A program made the position numbers and the translations under genes. Positions 52,443 through 59,884 of a stretch of 64,000 bases of DNA are shown here, in pieces. This DNA is from MM2 sp035460165. GTDB lineage: Bacteria > Pseudomonadota > Gammaproteobacteria > Burkholderiales > Methylophilaceae. The DNA lies in the NCBI GenBank assembly GCA_035460165.1, contig DATHWW010000017.1, positions 62,001-126,000 on the forward strand. The letters are read 5' to 3'. Position 1 is the stretch's first letter. Each line of letters opens with the position of its first letter. The notes below the pieces were generated by a model. The model searched no databases, was not told the origin of the DNA, and saw nothing but the letters and a program-made list of their open reading frames with translations.

Positions 52443-54530
52443 TTACTTTGGTTGGGATCCCCAATGATAAACCACTCCGATATACGCCGTACGCGGCATG
52501 CCTGGCGCGAACTCGCGGCCGTTGGTGGTTGAATATGCCGCCGCTTCCGCATAACGCCTGTCAGCAATATTCATCAACCGCCCGTACACCTCCCACTCGC
52601 GCGTCACGAAGTAATTGCCGCGCAGATTGAACAGATCGTAGCCTTCATAGCTCTGCCCAGGCGTATTGGCCTGATCCATGCGGTAATGCCCGACGTGCAT
52701 CCATTCCAGCCCGAGCTTGCCGCCGTTGAGCAGAGCCGGCGCGTAGTCCAGCGACAGATTGGCCAGCGCGCGCGGGGCGCTTTCGATTTCGTTGCCGGAG
52801 AAGTCGGTGGTGCTGTTGACGATCCACTCGTCGTAGCGGTGGCGCGTCCAGGAGAAGGCGCCGTTCAGCCGCAGATCGTCCGTCAGCGCGGCGGAAAGCC
52901 CGAGCTCCAGACCGCGATGCGAGGTCTTGCCGTTGTTGACCGCGAGGGTGTCGCCATTGGCATCGCGGAAGCCGAGCACGTCGTTATCCTTCTCCAGATC
53001 GAACACCGCGACGCTGTAATCCAGCATACCGGCACGCCCGCGCCAGCCGATTTCGACGTTGCGCGCTTGGATCGGATCCAGCCCGACGGTGTTTACGCTG
53101 GCGCCCTGCCGGAATAGCTGCCCTTCGGACGGTGCGCGGAAGCCTTCGGCATAGCTGACATAAAGGCTGTCGGTCGCGCTGACTTGCCAGGTCGCGCCCA
53201 GCTTGGGGCTGAGATGGCTGAAATTGACCTCGGTACTGGCCGGGCGGCGCAGCGACCCGGTGGCGAGGGCTGAAAGATTATTGTCGTAATCGTAGCTGAT
53301 GCGGTCGTAGCGCAGGCCGGCGGTGATGCGCAGCCGTTCCAGCGGCGAAAATTCGCCATGCAGGTACGGCGACACGCCGGTGTAGGTGACGTCGTAATCG
53401 TAGTTGACGCTATTCAACGTGTAAGACGTGTATCGCTGAGCACCCGAGGCCAGCGTCACCGATTGCGGCGTGATCTTGCGCTCGAAGTAGCTGCCGGGGC
53501 TGCGGTCGATGTCCACGCCAGCGATCAGGCGCGTGCGCATCGGCTCGAAATCGCGCCGCACTTTGGCGAGCAGGCCATAGGAGTAATTGCGCGACAGGTT
53601 GATGCGATTCGGCACGCCGATGTAATTGGGCAACTGCTCCATCTCGTTGTAGCGCAAATAAGGCGTCAGGCTCACCAGCGTAGCGCCGAGCGATTTCTCA
53701 TACGCCGACGACAGCCGCGCCGCCTTCACCTCGCGGTAGGAAATCGGGATGTAGTTCAGCTTGGGATTGTTGCGGTAATCCACCTCGCGCAGCCGCGTGC
53801 TGCCGGCGGATTGCTGGTCGATGTCCGAGGTCGACAGCAGCGTTTTCAGCGTCGCATCCTCGCCTACCGCCTGGTCCCAGCGCAGCGAAAAGCTGCGCCG
53901 GTCGTAGCCGGTGTCGTCGCGCCAGCCGTCGGTATGGGTAATGTTGACGCTGGGACGGATGCCCCAGGTCTCACCGCCCGTCCCGCCGGTCAGCAGCAGG
54001 CGGCGCCAGCCGTGCTCGCCGAACTCGGCATTGGCTTCCAATTCCGGCACATCGGGCGCGGGACGCGAGAGCACGTTGACCACGCCGCCAATCGCATCCG
54101 ACCCGTACAGCGCGCTCGCCGGCCCCTTGATGACTTCGATGCCGTTCGATTGTGGCAGGTTGATCTCGTACAGCGCGTTGTGATTGAAGAAACCGGTCGA
54201 GCGTGTGGGTATGCCGTCTTCCAGGTACAGGTAAACCGCGTCGGTAGTAAGTGGCTGGCGAATGGAAGTCTGATGCCCCTCGCCGCTGGTAACATTGATC
54301 AGCACACCGGGAATCTTGCGCATGATTTCGGCAGGGTGCGCCGGGCGGGCTGTGGCGATTTCCTCCGCATGAATCACGTTGATCGTGGCCGGCGTTTCGG
54401 AAATTTTTTGCGCCTCGCGCGTGGCGGTGACGCTGACCTCTTCCGCCATCAGGTCCGAAGCGATGGAAAGATGTTCGGCCTGCGCCGGAAACGCGGCTGC
54501 GCCCAGCACCCACAGGATATTTTTGTGCAT
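52443..54530 (-). CDS. TonB-dependent outer membrane receptor
   Basis: 695 residues. Signal peptide (ILWVLGAAAFPAQA), TonB box region near AEEVSVTATREAQ, plug domain (INVIHAEEIATARPAHPAEI; then IEVIKGPASALYGSDAIGGV) and 22-strand barrel ending in a short aromatic C-terminus (TAYIGVVYHWGSQPK). Similar in size to siderophore, vitamin or copper receptors; ligand unknown. ATG at 54530 is the first start that gives a signal peptide; the longer frame runs into repeat element C. Confidence 0.92.
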   Translation of the reverse strand: MHKNILWVLGAAAFPAQAEHLSIASDLMAEEVSVTATREAQKISETPATINVIHAEEIATARPAHPAEIMRKIPGVLINVTSGEGHQTSIRQPLTTDAVYLYLEDGIPTRSTGFFNHNALYEINLPQSNGIEVIKGPASALYGSDAIGGVVNVLSRPAPDVPELEANAEFGEHGWRRLLLTGGTGGETWGIRPSVNITHTDGWRDDTGYDRRSFSLRWDQAVGEDATLKTLLSTSDIDQQSAGSTRLREVDYRNNPKLNYIPISYREVKAARLSSAYEKSLGATLVSLTPYLRYNEMEQLPNYIGVPNRINLSRNYSYGLLAKVRRDFEPMRTRLIAGVDIDRSPGSYFERKITPQSVTLASGAQRYTSYTLNSVNYDYDVTYTGVSPYLHGEFSPLERLRITAGLRYDRISYDYDNNLSALATGSLRRPASTEVNFSHLSPKLGATWQVSATDSLYVSYAEGFRAPSEGQLFRQGASVNTVGLDPIQARNVEIGWRGRAGMLDYSVAVFDLEKDNDVLGFRDANGDTLAVNNGKTSHRGLELGLSAALTDDLRLNGAFSWTRHRYDEWIVNSTTDFSGNEIESAPRALANLSLDYAPALLNGGKLGLEWMHVGHYRMDQANTPGQSYEGYDLFNLRGNYFVTREWEVYGRLMNIADRRYAEAAAYSTTNGREFAPGMPRTAYIGVVYHWGSQPK

Positions 54531-54604
54531 GGCCCGATTGTACGAATGACGCGCGCATGCCGGAATGCGACACGTTGTCGCACCGCGCACGCCGCCGCGG
54601 CTAA

Positions 54605-54873
54605 GAGCTTGTCCGTCAATCATTCGCCTCTGCGCCGAGGCTGCTTTGAGATGGAGTCCCAGGGGCGGGACGCGCGGTTGTGTCATTCACAACAAGCGGC
54701 CTGTGACGCCGGGATGCGCTCAAAGCAGCCTCGGCCCGAAGGGTTGCCGCATCTTGTACGATGGATGCAAGGCGCAGGACGCAGGGAATGGTTATTCCAT
54801 TTTCGAGTTCCGCAACGCCACAGACGCGCTCGAGATGCGGCAACGCAGAGGCGAATGATTGACGGACAAGCTC
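54605..54873. mobile_element. MITE-like intergenic element, copy C (269 bp)
   Basis: Terminal inverted repeats GAGCTTGTCCGTCAATCATT then CGCCTCTGCG on the left, with the exact complement on the right (about 31 bp). Flanked by TAA on both sides (54602-54604, 54874-54876). Core ATGGATGCAAGGCGCAGG ... CGCAACGCCACAGACG matches copy B, and the central hairpin is GGAAT-GGTT-ATTCC. A second internal repeat pair GAGGCTGCTTTGAG / CTCAAAGCAGCCTC lies at 54637-54733. Located between the divergent TonB receptor and RegB genes. Confidence 0.78.
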
Positions 54874-54907
54874 TAAAGCCGCCTTCCCCCGCCTGCCCTT
54901 AGAGGAT

Positions 54908-54919
54908 TAAAATCGCCGG
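54908..54919 (+). promoter_or_regulatory. -10-like element immediately before regB
   Basis: TAAAAT (54908-54913) is followed by CGCCGG and then the ATG at 54920, the same -10 to ATG spacing as for tsaB. This also fits a leaderless transcript, though the CCGG could serve as a weak ribosome contact. Confidence 0.35.
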
Positions 54920-56206
54920 ATGACCTCCCAGCCTTACTCGTCGCCCAGCGCCGCCATCAAGAATCTGCGGCGGATTTTCGTGCTGCGCAACGTGGTGATC
55001 GCCTTCCTGTCGTCCGCCGCGCTGGCGCTGGTGTATTTCGATATTCCCATCCATCTGCTGTCCATCGTCGTCGCCATCGGCACCATGCTGCTGCTCAACG
55101 GCTGGACATGGTGGCGCCTGCGGCAGGCAGCCAGCGTGAGCGACGGCGAGCTGTTTGTACAGCTACTCGGCGACATCGCGGCACTGACGCTGTTGTTCTA
55201 CTTCACCGGCGGCTACAGCAACCCCTTGGTGTGGATGTATCTACTACCGCTGGCCGTGGCCGCTGTCGCGCTGCCGGCACGCTACGCCTGGCTGATGGCC
55301 GGGCTGGCGGTGGCCTGTTATTCCACGCTGGTGTTCTTTCATGTGCCGCTCTCGCACCTGCATGTCAACGATCTCGTCGGCGTCGGCCTCGACACGCACC
55401 TCGCCGGCATGTGGCTGGGCTTTATCGTCAGCGCCTTGCTGGTGGCCGGCTTTGTTTCGCGCATCGGGCAGAACCTGCGCGAAAACGACCGGCTGATCGC
55501 CGAAGCGCGCGAGCAGGTATTGGAAAGTGAGCGCATGCTCGCGCTGGGCGCCCTGGCTGCCGCAACGGCACACGAACTGGGCACACCGCTGGCGACCATG
55601 GCGATATTGGCCGGCGAGCTGAGCGAAGAGCACGCCGGCAATCCAGCACTGGCGCAGGATCTCGCTTTGCTGCGCAAGGAAATCGGGCGCTGCAAGGAAA
55701 TCCTGTCTTCGCTCGCCGCCTCCGCCGGCCAGATGCGCGGAGAAGGCGCGAGCAGCATCGCGCTGGACGACTTTCTCGGCGAAACATTGCAGCGCTGGCG
55801 CGATACGCGACCGGCGCTGCAATTCGATTGCCAGTTGCAAGGCGTGACGCCTGCCCCGCGCATCGCCGCCGACCGGACCCTGGGGCAAGCCTTGGTCAAC
55901 CTGCTCGACAACGCCGCCGACGCCTCGCCAGCGCGCATCGAAATGCACGGCGGATGGGATGCCGCCGAATTGCGGATCGACATCCGCGATTTCGGCAGCG
56001 GACTCTCCCCGGAAATCGCCGCACGCGCCGGCACGCCGTTTTTCACCACCAAACAGGAAAAAGGCATGGGCATCGGCCTCTATCTGGCGCGCACCATCCT
56101 CGGCCGCCACGGCGGCGACGTGCATCTGGAAAGCCACGCGCAAGGCGGCACGCTCACCCGCATACGCTTGCCACTGGCCGGCCTGGCCGTCGAGGGCCGC
56201 GCATGA
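54920..56206 (+). CDS. RegB/PrrB-type redox sensor histidine kinase
   Basis: 428 residues. Six N-terminal membrane helices, with the quinone-binding GGxxNPF-like motif as GGYSNPLVWMY (Gly97-Asn101), H-box AAATAHELGTPLATMA (His218), and the redox-active Cys258 in EIGRCKEILSSL as in RegB. ATPase domain with NLLDNAADASPARI, RDFGSGLSPEI and KGMGIGLYLARTILGRHGG. Its stop overlaps the response regulator start. RegB kinases respond to quinone redox state; the adjacent bd oxidase genes are a plausible target. Confidence 0.93.
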   Translation: MTSQPYSSPSAAIKNLRRIFVLRNVVIAFLSSAALALVYFDIPIHLLSIVVAIGTMLLLNGWTWWRLRQAASVSDGELFVQLLGDIAALTLLFYFTGGYSNPLVWMYLLPLAVAAVALPARYAWLMAGLAVACYSTLVFFHVPLSHLHVNDLVGVGLDTHLAGMWLGFIVSALLVAGFVSRIGQNLRENDRLIAEAREQVLESERMLALGALAAATAHELGTPLATMAILAGELSEEHAGNPALAQDLALLRKEIGRCKEILSSLAASAGQMRGEGASSIALDDFLGETLQRWRDTRPALQFDCQLQGVTPAPRIAADRTLGQALVNLLDNAADASPARIEMHGGWDAAELRIDIRDFGSGLSPEIAARAGTPFFTTKQEKGMGIGLYLARTILGRHGGDVHLESHAQGGTLTRIRLPLAGLAVEGRA

Positions 56207-56751
56207 CCGCCGACAGCGCCAACCTGCCGAGCCTGCTGCTGGCAGACGACGACGCGACCTTCTGCGAAGTCATGGCGCGGGCGCTGCGTCGCCGGGGTTT
56301 CGAAGTCACGGTCGCGCACGACGCCGAATCTGCGGCAAAAATCGCCGAAGCCGATCCGCCGGAATATGCGCTGGTCGATCTCAAGATGCCCAGCGAATCC
56401 GGGCTGGCGCTGGTACGCCGGCTGAACGCCATCGAGCCCGCGACGCGCATCGTCGTGCTCACCGGCTATGCCAGCATCTCCACGGCCGTCGAGGCGATCA
56501 AGCTCGGCGCCACACACTACCTCGCCAAACCGGTGGACGCCGACGAGGTTGTCGCGGCATTCAACCGCGACCAGGGCGACGAAACGATATCCGTCGCCGC
56601 CAATCCGTTGTCGGTGGATCGGCTGGAGTGGGAACACATCCAGCGCGTGTTCGCCGAACACGACGGCAATGTCTCTGCCACCGCGCGTGCGCTCAACATG
56701 CACCGCCGCACCCTGCAGCGAAAGCTGTCGAAGCGCCCGCCGCGGCCTTAG
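56203..56751 (+). CDS. RegA/PrrA/ActR-type response regulator
   Basis: 182 residues. Receiver with acidic pair Asp15/Asp16 (LLLADDDATFCEVM), phospho-acceptor Asp59 (YALVDLKMPSESGL), and Lys in HYLAKPVDADEV; then a Fis-type helix-turn-helix (FAEHDGNVSATARALNMHRR, TLQRKLSKRPPR). This is the RegA/PrrA family layout. The start overlaps the regB stop (ATGA). Probably controls respiratory genes, possibly the cyd operon 100 bases downstream. Confidence 0.94.
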   Translation: MTADSANLPSLLLADDDATFCEVMARALRRRGFEVTVAHDAESAAKIAEADPPEYALVDLKMPSESGLALVRRLNAIEPATRIVVLTGYASISTAVEAIKLGATHYLAKPVDADEVVAAFNRDQGDETISVAANPLSVDRLEWEHIQRVFAEHDGNVSATARALNMHRRTLQRKLSKRPPRP

Positions 56752-56856
56752 AACCTGCTGAGCAGGACGCTATTGATCCGATTGCCGCGCATTTTCCCTC
56801 CCCCGCTCGACGGGCAACCCCTGATTCTTTCGGGCCAACTTTGCTACACTGTCGCC

Positions 56857-57039
56857 ATGTCGCAATCGCCGTCCCCATCCCGTACCCGCAAACGAATACT
56901 CTCCCTGAAATGGGAAATCATTCTGATCCTCATCGCCAAAGTAGTGCTGCTGTATGCGATCTGGGCGCTGTGGTTCGACCAGCCGATGCCCAGGGAGCAC
57001 CGCGCCGAAAACGTGTCGCGCGTCATTCTGAATAAATAA
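56857..57039 (+). CDS. cydP: cytochrome bd oxidase-associated small subunit CydP
   Basis: 60 residues: basic N-terminus (SPSRTRKRILSLKWE), one membrane helix (IILILIAKVVLLYAIWALW) and a conserved FDQPMPREHRAENVSRVI tail. This matches CydP, a small protein found before cydA in betaproteobacteria. The start at 56857 is chosen because it precedes the basic stretch; the longer frame from 56773 adds unrelated residues. TACACT ends 6 bases before the ATG. Confidence 0.88.
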   Translation: MSQSPSPSRTRKRILSLKWEIILILIAKVVLLYAIWALWFDQPMPREHRAENVSRVILNK

Positions 57040-57060
57040 ACAAGCAAGGAAACACCCCCG

Positions 57061-58614
57061 ATGCTGCCTTCTTCCGAAGTCGTTGAACTGTCCCGCCTGC
57101 AATTCGGGGCGACCGCGCTGTACCACTTTCTCTTCGTACCGCTCACGCTCGGCCTGTCGTGGATACTCGTCATTATGGAGTCCGTCTATGTGATGACCGG
57201 CAAGCAGGTCTACAAGGACATGACCAAGTTCTGGGGCAAACTGTTCGGCATCAATTTCGCGATGGGCGTCACGACCGGCATCACGCTGGAATTCCAGTTC
57301 GGCACCAACTGGGCGTACTACTCGCATTATGTCGGCGATATCTTCGGCGCACCGCTGGCGATCGAGGGCATGATGGCCTTCTTCCTCGAATCGACCTTTG
57401 TCGGCCTGTTTTTCTTCGGCTGGGACCGGCTGTCGAAACAGAAACACCTGATGGTGACTTTCCTCGTCGCGATCGGCTCCAATCTGTCGGCGCTGTGGAT
57501 CCTGATCGCCAACGGCTGGATGCAGAACCCGGTGGGTGCGGAATTCAATATCGAGACCATGCGCATGGAGATGACCAACTTCGCCGCGCTGATCTTCAAC
57601 CCGGTCGCGCAGGTGAAATTCGTGCATACCGTGGCCGCAGGCTACGTCACCGCGTCGATGTTCGTACTCGGCATTTCCAGCTGGTACCTGCTGAAGAAGC
57701 GCGACGCCGGCTTTGCGCTGCGCTCGATCGCGGTCGCCTCCGGCTTCGGCCTCGCTTCGATTCTTTCCGTAATCATCCTCGGCGACGAATCGGGCTATAC
57801 CACCGGCGAAGTGCAGAAGGTAAAACTGGCCGCGATCGAAGCCGAATGGCACACTGAGGAAGCGCCGGCGGCATTCACGCTGATCGGCCTGCCCAACCAG
57901 GAAATGGAACGCACCGACTACGCGGTCAAGATTCCCTACGTACTGGGCCTGATCGCGACACGCTCGATCGATGAGGAGGTCACCGGCATCGTCGATATCA
58001 AGAAGGAAAACGAGCAACACATCCGCCACGGCATGCTGGCCTACGATGCCTTGACCAAGATCAAGGCCGGCGACGCCAGTGCGCAGGCCGCGTTCGACGA
58101 GCATAAGGAACACCTGGGCTACGGCCTGCTGCTGAAGAAATACACGCCCAACGTCACCGACGCGACCGAAGCGCAGATCAAGTCCGCCGCCAACGACACC
58201 ATCCCGCGCGTGTTCCCGTTGTTCTGGAGCTTCCGCATCATGGTGGCGCTGGGCTTTTTGTTCCTGTTTATCTTCGCCGCCACGTTCTATTACAGCGCGC
58301 GCCGTCAGATCGCGGAGAAAACCTGGCTGCTCAAACTGACCGTCGTCGCGATTCCGTTGCCGTGGGTAGCCGCCGAGCTCGGCTGGTTCGTCGCCGAATA
58401 CGGCCGCCAGCCGTGGACCATTTCCGGCATCTTGCCGACGCATCTTTCCAGCTCGTCGCTGTCGGTGAACGACCTGCACTTCAGCCTGGCCGGCTTCCTG
58501 TTCTTCTATACCTTGTTGCTGATCATCGAGCTGTACCTGATGTTCAAGTACGCACGCCTCGGGCCTTCCAGCCTGCACACCGGCCGCTACCATTTCGAAC
58601 GCGCCGCGGCCTAA
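57061..58614 (+). CDS. cydA: cytochrome bd ubiquinol oxidase subunit I
   Basis: 517 residues, heme-bearing subunit of the quinol-oxidising bd oxidase. Heme ligands are His22 in ALYHFLFVPLTLGLSW, His in VKFVHTVAAGYVTASM, and Met in FWSFRIMVALGF. A long Q-loop lies between helices 6 and 7, with KIPYVLGLIATRS at its start. GWFVAEYGRQPWTISGILPT is the signature near the C-terminus. 21 bases after cydP; cydB follows. Confidence 0.97.
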   Translation: MLPSSEVVELSRLQFGATALYHFLFVPLTLGLSWILVIMESVYVMTGKQVYKDMTKFWGKLFGINFAMGVTTGITLEFQFGTNWAYYSHYVGDIFGAPLAIEGMMAFFLESTFVGLFFFGWDRLSKQKHLMVTFLVAIGSNLSALWILIANGWMQNPVGAEFNIETMRMEMTNFAALIFNPVAQVKFVHTVAAGYVTASMFVLGISSWYLLKKRDAGFALRSIAVASGFGLASILSVIILGDESGYTTGEVQKVKLAAIEAEWHTEEAPAAFTLIGLPNQEMERTDYAVKIPYVLGLIATRSIDEEVTGIVDIKKENEQHIRHGMLAYDALTKIKAGDASAQAAFDEHKEHLGYGLLLKKYTPNVTDATEAQIKSAANDTIPRVFPLFWSFRIMVALGFLFLFIFAATFYYSARRQIAEKTWLLKLTVVAIPLPWVAAELGWFVAEYGRQPWTISGILPTHLSSSSLSVNDLHFSLAGFLFFYTLLLIIELYLMFKYARLGPSSLHTGRYHFERAAA

Positions 58615-58624
58615 GGAAAACGAC

Positions 58625-59767
58625 ATGTTCTTCGACTACGAAACCCTCAAGCTCATCTGGTGGCTGTTCATCGGCGTGCTGTTGATCGGCTTTGCCGTCA
58701 CCGACGGCTTCGACATGGGCGTCGCCGCCTGGCTGCCCTTCCTCGGCAAGACCGACGACGAGCGGCGCGTAATCATCAACTCGGTCGGCGCCACCTGGGA
58801 AGGCAACCAGACCTGGCTGGTCACCGCCGCCGGCGCGATCTTCGCCGCCTGGCCTTTCGTCTACGCCGCCGCTTTCTCCGGCCTTTACATCGCATTGCTA
58901 CTGGTGCTGTTCGCGCTATTCTTCCGGCCGGTCGGCTTCGACTACCGCAGCAAGCTGGCCGATCCGCGCTGGCGCAACGGCTGGGATTGGGCATTGTTCG
59001 TCGGCGGCGCCGTGCCGGCATTGATCTTCGGCATTGCCTTCGGCAACCTGCTGCTGGGACTGCCCTTCCACTTCGACGACTCCATGCGCTCGTTCTACAC
59101 CGGCAGCTTCTGGGCGCTGCTCAATCCGTTCGCCTTGTTGAGCGGCGTGGTCAGCCTGTCGATGCTGATGATGCACGGCGCCATCTATCTTGAGCTGCGC
59201 ACCGACGGCGCCGTCCAGCAGCGTGCCCGCAAAGCCGCGCTTTATGCCGGCACCATCTGCGCCGCTGCCTTCGCGCTGGCCGGCATCTGGCTGGCGATGG
59301 GCATCGACGGCTTCCGCATCCTCGCGATGCCGGATGCCAACAGCGCCTTCAATCCGCTTGCCAAGACGGTCGAAAAAACCGCAGGCGCATGGCTCACCAA
59401 TTATCAGACCTACCCGTGGATGCAAGCCGCCCCGGCAGCCGCGTTTGCCGGCATCGCGCTGGCATTGTGGCAAGGTCGCGCCGGCCGGCAATTCGTCGCG
59501 TTCTTCTTCAGCTCCGTGGCATTGGCCGGCATTATCCTGACCGCCGGGTTCTCGATGTTCCCTTTCGTCATGCCGTCCGTTACCGACCCCAACAGCAGCC
59601 TGACGCTGTGGGATGCGGCCTCCAGCCAGAAGACGCTGGGCATCATGCTGATCGTGACCGTGATCTTTTTGCCGCTGATCATGCTCTACACTGCCTGGGT
59701 GTACCGCGTGATGCGCGGCAGGGTCACAGTGCAATCCATTCAAGAAAACACGCATACAGCTTATTGA
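58625..59767 (+). CDS. cydB: cytochrome bd ubiquinol oxidase subunit II
   Basis: 380 residues, nine-helix non-heme subunit. Starts MFFDYETLKLIWWLFIGVLL, with DGFDMGVAAWLPFLGKTDDE, NSVGATWEGNQTWLVTAAGA, RPVGFDYRSKLADPRWRNGWD and GFSMFPFVMPSVTDPNSSLT, all characteristic of CydB. Ten bases after cydA; followed by cydX. Confidence 0.97.
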   Translation: MFFDYETLKLIWWLFIGVLLIGFAVTDGFDMGVAAWLPFLGKTDDERRVIINSVGATWEGNQTWLVTAAGAIFAAWPFVYAAAFSGLYIALLLVLFALFFRPVGFDYRSKLADPRWRNGWDWALFVGGAVPALIFGIAFGNLLLGLPFHFDDSMRSFYTGSFWALLNPFALLSGVVSLSMLMMHGAIYLELRTDGAVQQRARKAALYAGTICAAAFALAGIWLAMGIDGFRILAMPDANSAFNPLAKTVEKTAGAWLTNYQTYPWMQAAPAAAFAGIALALWQGRAGRQFVAFFFSSVALAGIILTAGFSMFPFVMPSVTDPNSSLTLWDAASSQKTLGIMLIVTVIFLPLIMLYTAWVYRVMRGRVTVQSIQENTHTAY

Positions 59768-59776
59768 GGATAAACC

Positions 59777-59884
59777 ATGTGGTATTTCGCCTGGATACTT
59801 GGCTTGGGCTTAGCCGTCGCCTTCGGCATTATCAATGTCATGTGGCTGGAAGCCGAACAGCCCTTCGATGACACCAGCACCTGA
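59777..59884 (+). CDS. cydX: cytochrome bd oxidase small subunit CydX
   Basis: 35-residue protein beginning MWYFAWILGLGLAVAFGIIN, then VMWLEAE, matching the CydX/YbgT family: Trp near the start, one membrane helix, and a Glu-containing end. It stabilises the heme groups of the CydAB oxidase. Preceded by GAGGATAAACC, 9 bases after cydB. Its last 17 bases overlap the start of the P-type ATPase gene. Confidence 0.92.
   Translation: MWYFAWILGLGLAVAFGIINVMWLEAEQPFDDTST

Noticed and set aside
54565..54858. Short frames inside repeat element C resembling hypothetical proteins
   Set aside because: They fall within the inverted-repeat element, change frame between copies, and have no ribosome sites. 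Similar spurious frames occur in copy B (33501-33660).
56770..58626. Long minus-strand open frame of about 618 codons across cydP-cydA
   Set aside because: Antisense of a clearly recognised cydA gene; no motifs, no ribosome site.
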